Assembly: GCF_900104525.1 (NCBI RefSeq)
Contig: NZ_LT629711.1
Coordinates: 2,666,001-2,730,000 of the forward strand
Direction of reading: 5' to 3'
DNA length: 64,000 bases
DNA from: Pedococcus dokdonensis
GTDB taxonomy: Bacteria > Actinomycetota > Actinomycetes > Actinomycetales > Dermatophilaceae
How positions within the stretch are numbered: the first letter of the stretch is position 1; each line of letters starts with the position of its first letter. The translations under genes and the position numbers were made by a program. Shown here piece by piece: positions 50,814 through 60,162 of this stretch. The notes below the pieces were generated by a model. The model saw only the letters and a program-made list of their open reading frames with translations. It had not been told where the DNA came from and did not search any database.

Positions 50814-51953
50814 CTAACGTGTCAGCCCCCGCTCACGCCCTACAGCATCGGTATGAGGTGCCGCGTCTGTGGCGGGTGCGCCTGCAGTGGTGGGAGTGGC
50901 CGAGAACCGCGGCGCGGCGGCCGGTTGGACCAGCCCGCGGGCGCCGGGGACGGCGGCATACACCCCCCTCGCGGCGAGGTGCGGGTCGACCCGCGCCTCG
51001 GCCAGGGTGAGGACCGGTGCCACGCAGGCGTCGAGCTCGGCGAAGGTCGCCACCCAGTCGGCGAGTGGTCGGGCGGCGACCCGCTCGGCGAAGAGCTCGG
51101 CCAGCCTCGGCCACTGCGCGGGGTCGTGCTGGGCGGACTCGACGTCGCCGAGCTCCGCCGACCCGAGCCCGAGCCCGGCGACGAACCGCGCGTAGAAGAC
51201 CGGCTCGATCGCCCCGACCGCGAGCCAGCGGTCGTCGGCGGTGCGGTAGCAGCGGTAGAACGGCGCCCCGCCGTCGAAGAGGTTCGCGCCACGCGGGGCC
51301 GACCACAGGCCCGAGCCGAGCATCGACTGGTGCATGGCCGTCATCGCCGCCAGCCCGTCGACGATCGCCGCGTCGACGACCTGGCCGGCACCCGACTCCC
51401 GCGCGTGCCAGAGCGCGGCGACCACGCCGAGCGCCAGCATCATGCCGCCGCCACCGAAGTCGCCCAGCAGGTTCAGCGGCGGGACCGGTCGTCCGTCGGC
51501 GCCCGCGAACGCGTCGAGGACCCCCGCCACGGCGAGGTAGGTGATGTCGTGACCGGCGAGTGCGGCATACGGGCCCTCTTGGCCCCACCCGGTCATCCGT
51601 CCGTAGACGAGTCGGGGGTTGCGGGACAGCGCGACCTGCGGCCCGAACCCGAGCCGCTCGGCGACACCCGGGCGAAAGCCCTCGATCAGGATGTCGGCCT
51701 CGTCGAGCAGCCCGAACAGCACCGCCAGGCCGTCCTCGCTCTTGAGGTCGGCCACGACGGACCGCCGCCCTCGGAGCAGCACCGCATGGGTGGGCCGCAG
51801 GTCCTCGGCGGGTCGGTCGACCCGGACCACGTCGGCGCCCAGGTCGGACAGCATCATCGCGGCGAACGGCCCCGGGCCGATGCCGCCGACCTCCAGGACC
51901 TTGACCCCCGAGAGGGGCCCCGGACGGTGCGACCCGGCGTCCGTGGCAACCAT
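50814..51953 (-). CDS. CaiB/BaiF-family CoA transferase, alpha-methylacyl-CoA racemase type
   Basis: 379 residues from ATG 51953. Family III CoA-transferase motifs are clear: SGVKVLEVGGIGPGPFAAMMLSDLGADVVRVDRP, ADLKSEDG, LIEGFRPGVAERLGFGP, RMTGWGQEGPYAALAGHDITYLAVAGVL (His and Asp of the racemase active site) and LLGDFGGGGMMLALGV. The His-Asp pair and overall length fit AMACR, which flips the methyl centre of branched acyl-CoAs for beta-oxidation. No beta-oxidation neighbours here. Confidence 0.9.
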   Translation of the reverse strand: MVATDAGSHRPGPLSGVKVLEVGGIGPGPFAAMMLSDLGADVVRVDRPAEDLRPTHAVLLRGRRSVVADLKSEDGLAVLFGLLDEADILIEGFRPGVAERLGFGPQVALSRNPRLVYGRMTGWGQEGPYAALAGHDITYLAVAGVLDAFAGADGRPVPPLNLLGDFGGGGMMLALGVVAALWHARESGAGQVVDAAIVDGLAAMTAMHQSMLGSGLWSAPRGANLFDGGAPFYRCYRTADDRWLAVGAIEPVFYARFVAGLGLGSAELGDVESAQHDPAQWPRLAELFAERVAARPLADWVATFAELDACVAPVLTLAEARVDPHLAARGVYAAVPGARGLVQPAAAPRFSATPTTAGAPATDAAPHTDAVGRERGLTR

Positions 51954-52040
51954 GGACCGACCGTACCGTCGTGCAGCGGGCTCAGCGCCCGCACCGAACG
52001 AGAACGCGCGCCGGGCCCTGCTCCCGACGCGCCCCCTCGG

Positions 52041-52229
52041 TCAGAGCACGTCAGACAGCAGCGCGCGAACCTCGACCTCGCGGTAACGGCGGTGGCCACC
52101 CAGCGTGCGGATGGAGTTGAGCTTCCCTGCCTTGGCCCAACGCGTCACCGTCTTGGGATCGACCCGGAACAGCGACGCCACCTCGGCGGGGGTGAGCAAC
52201 TTCTCGACCTCGGTGGTGCGAGTAACCAT
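52041..52229 (-). CDS. bldC: BldC-type MerR-like DNA-binding protein
   Basis: 62 residues from ATG 52229 with AGGAG nine bases upstream. LLTPAEVASLFRVDPKTVTRWAKAGKLNSIRTLGGHRRYREVEVRALL is almost the whole of Streptomyces BldC, a small MerR-type protein that binds DNA as head-to-tail oligomers and controls development. In this presumably non-sporulating relative its targets may differ. It is divergent from the dehydrogenase gene, with a dyad between. Confidence 0.95.
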   Translation of the reverse strand: MVTRTTEVEKLLTPAEVASLFRVDPKTVTRWAKAGKLNSIRTLGGHRRYREVEVRALLSDVL

Positions 52230-52293
52230 GACTTGACTCCTAGTGCAGGGGACGTCCCTCAATAATCGGACAAGCAGGGCGCTTTGGGAACAT

Positions 52294-52326
52294 TCCGATC
52301 GGGTCATCCGCTATGGCCCGATCGGA
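52294..52326. promoter_or_regulatory. Dyad between bldC and the amino-acid dehydrogenase
   Basis: TCCGATCGGG at 52294-52303 is exactly mirrored by CCCGATCGGA at 52317-52326 with 13 bases between. It lies in the 219-base divergent region and likely binds a regulator of one or both genes. Confidence 0.6.
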
Positions 52327-52448
52327 CTAGTCACAGGACCATCCGGCGACCGGGGAGCGGGACGGGGGGAGCACTACGCTGGAACCGGCGCGCGACCCGC
52401 GCCACCTGCCCCGGCCCAGCGCCACACCGAGCTCTAGGAGTCACCACC

Positions 52449-53597
52449 GTGACCGCGTCCTCGTCGCCCGCCACCAGCCCGACCCAGCCGACCCAGCCGA
52501 CCCACGCGACCGCTGCGCCGCCGCTGTCCACGGACTCGTCCGCGCACGAGCAGGTCGTCTTCTGCCACGACCGGCAGACCGGGCTGCGCGCCATCATCGG
52601 CATCTACAGCACGGCTCTCGGGCCGGCTCTGGGCGGCACGCGGTTCTACCCCTACGCGAGCGAGGACGCGGCACTCGCCGACGTGCTGCGCCTCTCGAAG
52701 GGGATGGCGTACAAGAACGCCGTGGCCGGCCTCGACCTCGGCGGCGGCAAGGCGGTCATCATCGGCGACCCGGCCACCGACAAGACCCCCGACCTGCTGC
52801 GTGCCTACGGCCGGTTCGTCGAGTCCCTCGGCGGTCGCTACGTGACTGCCTGCGACGTGGGCACCTACGTGGCCGACATGGACGTCGTCAGCGAGACCAC
52901 CCGCTTCGCGACGGGCCGGTCCGAGGCGAACGGTGGGGCCGGCGACTCCTCGGTGCTCACCGCCTACGGCGTGTTCCAGGGCCAGCGCGCCGCGGCCCAG
53001 CACCTCTGGGGCGAGCCCACCCTCAAGGGCCGCACGGTCGGCATCGCGGGTGTGGGCAAGGTCGGGCGGATCCTCACCGGACACCTCCTCGAGGACGGTG
53101 CGGACGTCGTCGTGACCGACGTCAACGAGGAGGCGCTGGCGGCCCTGAAGGCGCAGCACCCCGAGGTCGAGGTGGTCCCCGACACGGCCACCCTGGTCAC
53201 GTCCGACATCGACGTCTACGCGCCCTGCGCGCTCGGCGGCGCGCTCGACGACACCACGGTCGAGGCGCTGCGGGCGACCGTGGTCTGCGGCGGTGCCAAC
53301 AACCAGCTGGTCACCGAGGGCCCGGGGGGCACCGCCGACCGGCTGCGGGCTCGGGGCATCACCTACGCCCCCGACTTCCTGGTCAACGCCGGTGGCGTCA
53401 TCCAGGTCAGCGACGAGCTGCACGGGTTCGACTTCGAGCGCGCCAGGAAGGGCGCCACGGCGATCTTCGACCACACCCTCGAGGTGCTCCGGACCGCCGA
53501 CGAGCGCGACATCACCCCGGCGGCGGCGGCCGACCACATCGCCGAGGAGCGGATGGCGGCCCGTCAGTCCGCCGGGATCTGGCTGCCGGCGCGCTGA
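52449..53597 (+). CDS. Valine/leucine-type amino-acid dehydrogenase (Glu/Leu/Phe/Val family)
   Basis: 382 residues from GTG 52449 with TAGGAG upstream. A Pro/Thr-rich 25-residue start precedes the catalytic domain: [49 protein letters not shown], with the catalytic Lys in GMAYKNA and GGGK. The NAD domain has [16 protein letters not shown]. Length and sequence fit actinobacterial valine dehydrogenase (Vdh) or leucine dehydrogenase, which deaminate branched-chain amino acids. Divergent from bldC. Confidence 0.9.
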   Translation: MTASSSPATSPTQPTQPTHATAAPPLSTDSSAHEQVVFCHDRQTGLRAIIGIYSTALGPALGGTRFYPYASEDAALADVLRLSKGMAYKNAVAGLDLGGGKAVIIGDPATDKTPDLLRAYGRFVESLGGRYVTACDVGTYVADMDVVSETTRFATGRSEANGGAGDSSVLTAYGVFQGQRAAAQHLWGEPTLKGRTVGIAGVGKVGRILTGHLLEDGADVVVTDVNEEALAALKAQHPEVEVVPDTATLVTSDIDVYAPCALGGALDDTTVEALRATVVCGGANNQLVTEGPGGTADRLRARGITYAPDFLVNAGGVIQVSDELHGFDFERARKGATAIFDHTLEVLRTADERDITPAAAADHIAEERMAARQSAGIWLPAR

Positions 53598-53795
53598 CCG
53601 CAGCCCGCTGACCTGCGGATCCGGTCTCACCCAGCAGGTTGAGGCGTGGGTCTCGCCACACAACTTGCGCTGCTCATGTAGCGTTGTCCCCACGACACAT
53701 ACACGATTCCCGGGACCGCTCCGTGGAGCCGAGACACCGACGAGGTGGCTCGACCAGGCGATGCCGTCCCGGCAGACGCATGAGGGGGTCACGCC

Positions 53796-53993
53796 ATGGG
53801 GCGCGGCCGGGCTAAAGCCAAGCAGACCAAGGTTGCTCGGGAGCTGAAGTACTTCTCTCCCAACACCGACCTGACGGCTCTTGAGCGAGAACTGCACGGG
53901 TCCTCCTACACGGAGCCGGAACCAGCTTCCGACAGCTCCGAGGGCGAGGACGAGTACGACGAGTACGGGAAGTGGGCGTCGGGTCAGCGATGA
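53796..53993 (+). CDS. DUF3073 small protein
   Basis: 65 residues from ATG 53796. The basic start GRGRAKAKQTKVARELKYFSPNTDLTALERELHG is the conserved DUF3073 signature, followed by an acidic tail (DSSEGEDEYDEYG). It is found across Actinobacteria, often near purM; purM lies about 4 kb away here. Function unknown. Confidence 0.92.
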   Translation: MGRGRAKAKQTKVARELKYFSPNTDLTALERELHGSSYTEPEPASDSSEGEDEYDEYGKWASGQR

Positions 53994-54025
53994 CCTGATG
54001 ACCTGACCGACCACCACCTCATGCG

Positions 54026-54041
54026 CGGGTCCTCGGACCCG
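54026..54041 (+). terminator. Hairpin after DUF3073 gene
   Basis: CGGGTCC-TC-GGACCCG, perfect seven-base stem, 32 bases after the stop. Confidence 0.5.
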
Positions 54042-54181
54042 TGTGTCACCTCCGCCGCGCTGCGGCGTGCGGCCATGGTGGCGTGCCCCGCAGCGGGGCC
54101 GCACCCCGGTCGCACGCGGTTGCGCCCCGGGGTATGCCGTGGCGCCGCCGGTCGTGCTCGGGTGCGGGCTACGCTCGCGTC

Positions 54182-55672
54182 ATGAGCACAGACACGCGCG
54201 CTGAGACCCAGCGCCTGGGGGTCGAGACCACCGGCATCGAGATCATCGACGAGGCCGCGCGGACAGCGTCACCCAAGGACCTGTTCTGGCCCTGGTTCGC
54301 GGCCAACGTGTCGGTCTTCGGGATCAGCTATGCGGGGTTCGTCCTCGGCTTCAACATCTCGTTCTGGCAGGCCACCCTCGTCACCGTGGTCGGTGTCGTC
54401 GTGTCGTTCCTGCTGTGCGGGCTGATCGCGATCGCGGGCAAGCGCGGCTCCGCGCCGACCATGGTGCTGTCGCGGGCCGCCTTCGGCGTGACCGGGCAGA
54501 AGGTGCCGGGCGTCATCTCCTGGCTCACCTCGATCGGGTGGGAGACCTTCCTGGCGATCCTGGCCACGCTGGCGACGGCGACGATCTTCAAGCAGCTCGG
54601 CTGGGGCGGCGGCACCGGCACCAAGGTGGTGGCCTGCCTCGTGGTCGCCGCCCTCATCGTCGCGGCGTCGGTCGCCGGCTACCACATCATCATGAGGCTG
54701 CAGTCGTGGCTGACCTGGATCACCGGCATCGCGACCGTGCTCTACATCGCGCTGACCTTCAAGCACGTCGACATGTCGGCGGTCAACGCCCTGCCGAGCG
54801 GCTCCACCGGGGCGGTCGTCGGTGCCTTCGTGCTCGTGATGACCGGCTTCGGGCTCGGCTGGATCAACATCGCCGCCGACTGGTCCCGATACCAGCGCCG
54901 TGATGCGTCCGGCGCCTCGATCGTCGCGTGGAACACCTTCGGCGGTGCGCTCGCCCCGGTCGTGCTGGTCATCTACGGCCTGCTGCTGGCCGGCTCCGAC
55001 GAGAAGCTCCGCTCGGGCATCCAGGACGACCCGATCGGCACCCTGGCCACCATCCTCCCGACCTGGTTCCTGCTGCCGTTCCTCGTCGCCGCGATCCTGG
55101 CCCTGGTCAGCGGCGCCGTCCTCGGCATCTACTCCTCCGGCCTGACCCTGCTCTCGCTCGGCGTCCGCATCCCGCGGCCCCGGGCGGCGCTGGTCGACGG
55201 CGTCATCCTCACGGTCGGCACGATCTGGGTGGTGTTCTTCGCGGAGAGCTTCATCAACCCGTTCCAGTCGTTCCTCATCACCCTCGGCGTCCCCCTCGCG
55301 TCGTGGGCGGGGATCATGATCGCCGACCTCGTGCTGCGCAAGCGCGACTACGACGAGGAGGCACTGTTCGACCCGCGCGGGCGCTACGGCTCCTGGGACT
55401 GGGTGTCGATCGGCACCATGGTGGTCGCGACCGTGCTGGGCTGGGGGCTGGTCGTCAACTCGTTCGCGGGGGATGCCCGGTGGAACAACTGGCAGGGCTT
55501 CCTGCTCGAACCGCTGGGGCTCGGGAAGTTCGTCGACGACCCGGCCGGCCCCTACTGGGAGGGCAACTGGCCCTACGCCAACCTCGGGGTCCTGCTCGCC
55601 CTGGTGCTGTCGTTCGTGGTCACCCTGGCCGCACGGAGTGCCACCGTCCGTCGCCAGGAGACCGGCGCGTGA
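54182..55672 (+). CDS. NCS1-family nucleobase permease (cytosine/purine/allantoin type)
   Basis: 496 residues from ATG 54182. About 12 membrane segments. The start GIEIIDEAARTASPKDLFWPWFAANVSVFGISYAGFVLGFNISFWQA is the NCS1 signature (polar N-terminus then 'FWxWFAaN'), and WINIAADWSRYQRRD marks the substrate region. It imports a nucleobase or related ring. It overlaps the cysteine hydrolase gene by four bases, suggesting import then hydrolysis. Confidence 0.9.
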   Translation: MSTDTRAETQRLGVETTGIEIIDEAARTASPKDLFWPWFAANVSVFGISYAGFVLGFNISFWQATLVTVVGVVVSFLLCGLIAIAGKRGSAPTMVLSRAAFGVTGQKVPGVISWLTSIGWETFLAILATLATATIFKQLGWGGGTGTKVVACLVVAALIVAASVAGYHIIMRLQSWLTWITGIATVLYIALTFKHVDMSAVNALPSGSTGAVVGAFVLVMTGFGLGWINIAADWSRYQRRDASGASIVAWNTFGGALAPVVLVIYGLLLAGSDEKLRSGIQDDPIGTLATILPTWFLLPFLVAAILALVSGAVLGIYSSGLTLLSLGVRIPRPRAALVDGVILTVGTIWVVFFAESFINPFQSFLITLGVPLASWAGIMIADLVLRKRDYDEEALFDPRGRYGSWDWVSIGTMVVATVLGWGLVVNSFAGDARWNNWQGFLLEPLGLGKFVDDPAGPYWEGNWPYANLGVLLALVLSFVVTLAARSATVRRQETGA

Positions 55673-56217
55673 CCGACCGCCGGTGGCTGGTGGCGGTCGA
55701 CTTCCAGCGCGTCTTCGGCGACCCGTCGAGCGCCTGGTGCGCCCCCCGGTATGCCGCGGCCGCGGCCAACACGGTGCGTCTCGCCGGGTCGTTCGGTGAC
55801 CGCGCGCTCTTCACGAGGTTCGTCGCACCGGCCGAGCCGACCGGGGCGTGGGTGCCCTACTACGAGGAGTTCCCGTGGGCGCTCGAGCCGCCCGACAGCC
55901 GGCTCTACGAGCTGACCGACGAGGTCGCACCCCTGGCCACGCGGACGGTCGCTGCCCCCACGTTCGGGAAGTGGGACGTCCTGCGCGACGTCGTGGGTGA
56001 CCAGCCGTCGCTCGTCGTCGCGGGCGTCGCCACCGACTGCTGCGTCATCTCGACGGTGCTCGCCGCGGCCGACGCGGGAGCCTCCATCACGGTGGTCACG
56101 GACGCCTGTGCCGGCTCCACCGACGACAACCACCAGAAGGCGCTCGACGTGATGGCGCTCTACGCCCCGCTGGTCACGCAGTCGACCACTGACGAGCTGC
56201 TGGGCTCGCTGGGCTAG
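55669..56217 (+). CDS. Isochorismatase-family cysteine hydrolase
   Basis: 182 residues from GTG 55669. WLVAVDFQRVFGDPSSAW has the catalytic Asp, TFGKWDVL the Lys region, and VVAGVATDCCVISTVLAAADAGASITVVTDACAGS carries the nucleophilic Cys (second Cys of DCCV) after the typical cis-peptide GVATD. Members hydrolyse amides such as nicotinamide, N-carbamoyl compounds or ureidoacrylate. With the NCS1 permease, breakdown of an imported ring product is likely. Confidence 0.9.
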   Translation: MTDRRWLVAVDFQRVFGDPSSAWCAPRYAAAAANTVRLAGSFGDRALFTRFVAPAEPTGAWVPYYEEFPWALEPPDSRLYELTDEVAPLATRTVAAPTFGKWDVLRDVVGDQPSLVVAGVATDCCVISTVLAAADAGASITVVTDACAGSTDDNHQKALDVMALYAPLVTQSTTDELLGSLG

Positions 56218-56705
56218 AAGCCGCTGCCGCCGGCCCAGGGGCCGGCCGACAGTGCGTGCGAGTTCGCGAATGCCTTGACCTCGGCAGCAGGGTCGTCGTC
56301 GAGCGAGCGTCCCGGCTTGCCGCCGTGGTCGACCCCGGGGTCGCGCCCCGCCGGGTCGGAGCCGTCCCACGCGGCATACCCGGCGAAGAGGCCGAAGGCC
56401 GCGTCGGCGGAGTTGACGGCGTCGGCGAGCGCTCGCAGGACGATCGGGTCACACGCGTCGAGGAACGCCCGCGGGTCTCGGCGCTCACCGATGCTGACGA
56501 GCCGCGCGATCGCGGCGGTGTTGCCCGCGGTCAGCCGCTGTCCGGCCACGAGACCGTCGCGCACGGCGTCGAGCACTCGCGCCCGCTGGGCCTCGTCGAG
56601 GCGGTCGAGCGCCTCGTGGTGGGCGGCCTGGAGCGCGTCGAGGGGCGCGGTGCGCAGCAAGAAGCGGTACTGCCGAACGGCCTGGTCCTCCGCTGGTGTC
56701 CCCAT
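56214..56705 (-). CDS. Tandem paralogue family Q, copy 1
   Basis: 163 residues from ATG 56705. Shares with its two neighbours the opening VRQYRFLLRTAPLDALQAAHHEAL and the later GYAAWDGSDP. It is soluble, helical and ends in an acidic/Gly region (AGPWAGGSGF). No known motif. It begins 8 bases after copy 2, so they are co-transcribed, and it ends overlapping the convergent hydrolase gene. Confidence 0.75.
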   Translation of the reverse strand: MGTPAEDQAVRQYRFLLRTAPLDALQAAHHEALDRLDEAQRARVLDAVRDGLVAGQRLTAGNTAAIARLVSIGERRDPRAFLDACDPIVLRALADAVNSADAAFGLFAGYAAWDGSDPAGRDPGVDHGGKPGRSLDDDPAAEVKAFANSHALSAGPWAGGSGF

Positions 56706-56713
56706 GCTTGATG

Positions 56714-57226
56714 TTAAGGGCTGGCGAGGCTCCGTGGGGCGCCGATCGACGCAGTCTGTGGAGCGACCATGATGACCGGGCTGGTCTCGACGACGGTCTC
56801 GCGGACGGCGTCCGGTGCGGTCGGCTGGAGGCCTCGCGGCGCCAGGGCGACTCCGTCCCACCCGCTGTAGCCCTCGAGGTGGGGCTCGGCGTCGGGGAGC
56901 GTGACCACGCGGTGCGCCAGCCGCTCGAGCGCGGCGTCGGTCAGCGCACCGAGCACGATGCCCGGGGCCTGCACCTCGGCGCGGGCCAGCAGGCGGGCCA
57001 TCTCGGGGACGTCGTCGACGGTGAGCTCGCGCCCGGACAGCGTGCGGTCCTGGGCGGTGCGCAGGATGTGGGCGCGAATCAGCACGTCGAGGGTGCCGAG
57101 GGCCTCGTCGTGCAGGCGCTCCAGCGACGGCAGGTCGGCCGTGCCCAGCAGGTAGCGGTACTGGCGGACCTGCGGTCGCTCGACCGGACCGACCGGCTCC
57201 GCCGCACGGCGCTTGAAGATGCTCAC
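56714..57226 (-). CDS. Tandem paralogue family Q, copy 2
   Basis: 170 residues from GTG 57226. Has VRQYRYLLGTADLPSLERLHDEALGTLD and GYSGWDGVAL in the same places as the other copies, but is more diverged and starts with a basic stretch SIFKRRAAEP. Helical, no catalytic motif seen. Middle gene of the three. Confidence 0.72.
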   Translation of the reverse strand: MSIFKRRAAEPVGPVERPQVRQYRYLLGTADLPSLERLHDEALGTLDVLIRAHILRTAQDRTLSGRELTVDDVPEMARLLARAEVQAPGIVLGALTDAALERLAHRVVTLPDAEPHLEGYSGWDGVALAPRGLQPTAPDAVRETVVETSPVIMVAPQTASIGAPRSLASP

Positions 57227-57391
57227 CCCTGGAACGGTAGGCAGCGACGACGTGGACCGGCTCACCCAGAATGCGCTCCCGGGATCACCCAGAAGGATGA
57301 GGCAATGCGGGCGAACCGCCGCACAGTGGACTCGTCCGGGGCGGACGAACCGGACGAAAGCCGGTCCTCCCGCCGTCGGGCGCCGTCGGTC

Positions 57392-57883
57392 TCAGTGGCC
57401 CCCGAAGGCGGTGTCCGGCGAGCTCGGCCCGCCGACGAAGTTTCGGTAGCTGACCCGGCTCACCAGGACGTCGTGCCAGTGCTCGCCGAACCCGCCGTCA
57501 GCCCACTCCGCGGCGTCGGCGACCTCGGGTTCGAGGCCGTCCCACGCGGCATACCCGCCGAACCGCCCGAACATCGCCTCGCTGAGGATGACCGCGGCGG
57601 CGAGCGGCGTCAGCACCGCCAGCGGGCAGGCAGCCAGGAAGTCACCCGGGCGACGGCGCTCCCCGAGGGTGATGAGGTGCGCGAGCGGTCCGACGTCGTC
57701 GGGGTCGAGCCGGGCCCCGGCCATCAGGCCCTCCTGCACCGCCCGCAGGACGACCGAGCGGCGGGAGCGCCACATCGGGGAGAGGGCCTCGGCGTGGGCG
57801 GCCTCGAGGGCGTCGAGCGGTGCGGTGCGCAGCAGGAAGCGGTACTGGCGCACCGTCTGGTCCTCGGCGTCGGGCGACCACAC
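57392..57883 (-). CDS. Tandem paralogue family Q, copy 3
   Basis: 163 residues from ATG 57883. VRQYRFLLRTAPLDALEAAHAEAL and GGYAAWDGLEP are nearly identical to copy 1. Its last ~25 residues differ (HDVLVSRVSYRNFVGGPS). It starts 51 bases after the purM stop on the same strand. Three copies of one family in a row, next to purM, suggest local duplication; function unknown. Confidence 0.75.
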   Translation of the reverse strand: MWSPDAEDQTVRQYRFLLRTAPLDALEAAHAEALSPMWRSRRSVVLRAVQEGLMAGARLDPDDVGPLAHLITLGERRRPGDFLAACPLAVLTPLAAAVILSEAMFGRFGGYAAWDGLEPEVADAAEWADGGFGEHWHDVLVSRVSYRNFVGGPSSPDTAFGGH

Positions 57884-57934
57884 AGCCCGACGGTAACCCG
57901 GCCCGAACGGGTGCGGAAGCCTCTGGTCGCGCGG

Positions 57935-59050
57935 TCAGCTCGCCGGGTGGTCGCCGACCAGCTGCACACCGCCGCCCTCCACGCCCTTGGCCCCACGGAC
58001 CACCTCGTGAGCGGTGTCGACGACGGCGTCCTCGGCCGCCGACACCTCACCGAGCGCCCAGGCCGGTATGCCGCGGGCCGCCAGCTCACGCGTCGCCGCG
58101 TCGACCTGGTCGGCCGGCAGCATGGCGACGAAACCGACACCCATGTTGAGGGTGCGCTCGAGGTCGGCCCGGGGCACCTGCCCCAGCCTGCCGATGGTCG
58201 AGAAGACCGCGGGCGGGGTCCAGCTGGCGCGGTCGAGGCGCGCGAAGACGGTGGGCGGGAGCACCCGGGCGAGGTTGGCGACGAGGCCGCCACCCGTGAC
58301 GTGCGAAAGCGCGTGGACGTCGATGCCGTCGGTGCGGATCAGGTCGAGCAGGTCGGCCGAGTAGACCCGGGTCGGGGTCAGCAGCTCCTCACCGAGGGTC
58401 TGTCCGAACTCCTGGACATCGCGGTCGAGGTCCCAGCCGGCGGCGCCGATCACCTTGCGCACCAACGAATATCCGTTCGAGTGCAGCCCACTGGACCCGA
58501 GCGCCAGCACCACGTCTCCCGGGACCACACGATCGGGACCCAGCACGTCGGCATACTCCACGACGCCGGTGGCGGCACCCGCCACGTCGTACTCGTCCGG
58601 CTCGAGCAGCCCCGGGTGCTCCGCCGTCTCGCCGCCCACGAGGGCGACCCGGGCCTGCTCGCAGGCCGCCGCGATCCCGGTGACGATGGCCGCGATCCGC
58701 TCGGGCACCACCTTGCCGGTGGCGATGTAGTCGGTCATGAACAGCGGCTCGGCCCCGCACACCACGATGTCGTCGACCACCATGCCGACCAGGTCGAAGC
58801 CGATCGTGTCGTGCTTGTCGAGGGCCTGCGCGATCGCGACCTTCGTGCCGACGCCGTCGGTGCTCGTGGCCAGCACGGGGTGCGTCATCCGGGCGATCGC
58901 CGCTGCGTCGAACATCCCGGCGAAGCCGCCCAGGCCCCCGAGCACCTCGGGGCGGGTGGCCCGGCGCACGGACGCCTTCATGAGCTCGACGGCCTTGTCA
59001 CCGGCCTCGACGTCGACACCGGCGGAGGCATAGGTGATCGGCTCGCTCAC
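57935..59050 (-). CDS. purM: Phosphoribosylformylglycinamidine cyclo-ligase
   Basis: 371 residues from ATG 59050. PurM closes the imidazole ring of purine synthesis using ATP. Conserved parts: MTHPVLATSTDGVGTKVAIAQAL, DDIVVCGAEPLFMTDYIA, ALVGGETAEHPG, VLALGSSGLHSNGYSLVRKV and HVTGGGLVANLARVLP. In related genomes purM directly follows purF; here two plus-strand genes lie between them. Confidence 0.96.
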   Translation of the reverse strand: MSEPITYASAGVDVEAGDKAVELMKASVRRATRPEVLGGLGGFAGMFDAAAIARMTHPVLATSTDGVGTKVAIAQALDKHDTIGFDLVGMVVDDIVVCGAEPLFMTDYIATGKVVPERIAAIVTGIAAACEQARVALVGGETAEHPGLLEPDEYDVAGAATGVVEYADVLGPDRVVPGDVVLALGSSGLHSNGYSLVRKVIGAAGWDLDRDVQEFGQTLGEELLTPTRVYSADLLDLIRTDGIDVHALSHVTGGGLVANLARVLPPTVFARLDRASWTPPAVFSTIGRLGQVPRADLERTLNMGVGFVAMLPADQVDAATRELAARGIPAWALGEVSAAEDAVVDTAHEVVRGAKGVEGGGVQLVGDHPAS

Positions 59051-59147
59051 CCGGTCAGCCTAGTGCGCGGGACCTGACGTATCAGACCCGGCCGTGGGAC
59101 CCTCCTCCTCAGTGGTGCAGGGACCGTTCGTCACGAGGGGATCCGCG

Positions 59148-60020
59148 ATGTCCACGAGCTACCAGTTCGACCTGTTGCGCACCTACCGATACCTGCGGCT
59201 CGCGATGGTGCTGCTGGTCCTGCTGCTGTTCCTCTCGGTGGCGATGTACATCGGTTCCGACCGGGGGCACATGCTCCAGTCGATCAGCGCCTCCTACTAC
59301 ACGCCGGTGCGGGCGGTCTTCGTCTCCGCCCTGTGCGCGATCGGGACCTGCCTGATCGTCTACCAGGGCAACACCGACGTCGAGGACGTGCTGCTGAACG
59401 GGTCGGGGTTCTTCGCCTTCATCGTGGGGTTCGTCCCGACCCGCCCCGAGGCGCAGTGCGTCGCGAGCAGGATCCCGCTCGACGTCCGCGACGCGATCAG
59501 CAACAACGTCACCGCGCTCATGGTCGTCGCCGTGATCGCGTTCGCGGTGGTGATGGGGGTCCAGGTGTTCGCGACGCCGGCTTCCGAGAGGGCGCTCTCG
59601 AAGGGGGCTGGAGCGGCGCTGGCCTTCTCGGTGCTGGCATTCCTCGGACTGGCCGGCTTCTACGTCGTCAACCGTGGTGCGTTCATGTGCCACGGTCACG
59701 ACACCGCCGCGATCCTGCTGTTCATCGGCATCGTCGGCGTCGTGTTCGTCAGTGGCCGGGGCCTGGCCCGCAAGCAGGCCAGGGAACTCGGCGGGTCGGT
59801 CCGGAGCCACTTGTGGAACCGGTACTTCTGGGGCTTCGTGCTGATGGTCGCCTCGATCGCCGTGATCGTGGTCGCCGGGCCGTGGCAGGGGTGGCTCGAC
59901 CACTGGGTGTTCTGGCTGGAGGCCGCGCTGATCACGCAGTTCGCGACGTTCTGGCTGACCCAGACCATCGAGCTGTGGCGCGAGCCGAGGCGCGAGGACG
60001 CCCCCGTCTCCGGCGCCTGA
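59148..60020 (+). CDS. Multi-pass membrane protein of unknown function
   Basis: 290 residues from ATG 59148 with ACGAGGGG upstream. About eight hydrophobic segments (LAMVLLVLLLFLSVAMYIG, AVFVSALCAIGTCLIVYQG, ALMVVAVIAFAVVMGVQVF, and so on). An outer loop QSISASYYTPVRAVF and GSGFFAFIVGFVPTRP are distinctive but not from a family I can name. It lies between purM and the second palindrome-flanked gene, on the opposite strand to the pur genes. Confidence 0.7.
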   Translation: MSTSYQFDLLRTYRYLRLAMVLLVLLLFLSVAMYIGSDRGHMLQSISASYYTPVRAVFVSALCAIGTCLIVYQGNTDVEDVLLNGSGFFAFIVGFVPTRPEAQCVASRIPLDVRDAISNNVTALMVVAVIAFAVVMGVQVFATPASERALSKGAGAALAFSVLAFLGLAGFYVVNRGAFMCHGHDTAAILLFIGIVGVVFVSGRGLARKQARELGGSVRSHLWNRYFWGFVLMVASIAVIVVAGPWQGWLDHWVFWLEAALITQFATFWLTQTIELWREPRREDAPVSGA

Positions 60021-60024
60021 CCCG

Positions 60025-60072
60025 CGTTCGGGGTATTAGCGGGCGCTATAACGCCCGCTAATACCCCGAACG
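60025..60072. repeat. Palindromic repeat family P2, copy 1
   Basis: Perfect 21-base arms (60025-60045 and 60052-60072; core GGGGTATTAGCGGGCG) with a six-base loop CTATAA. It starts four bases after the stop of the membrane-protein gene, so it may also end transcription. A decayed copy lies at 61104-61150, beyond the endonuclease-like gene. Confidence 0.85.
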
Positions 60073-60162
60073 GGATCCACAGGGTCGGCCCTTGGGCACT
60101 GTCGTCCACAGGGAGTCTGCCGCCATCTCGCGAGCCGGCCGCCCGGGCAGCACCGTCGGGCC

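Noticed and set aside
56696..59077. Long plus-strand open frame opposite purM and the tandem paralogues
   Set aside because: Antisense shadow of purM and two paralogues; no motif or ribosome site.
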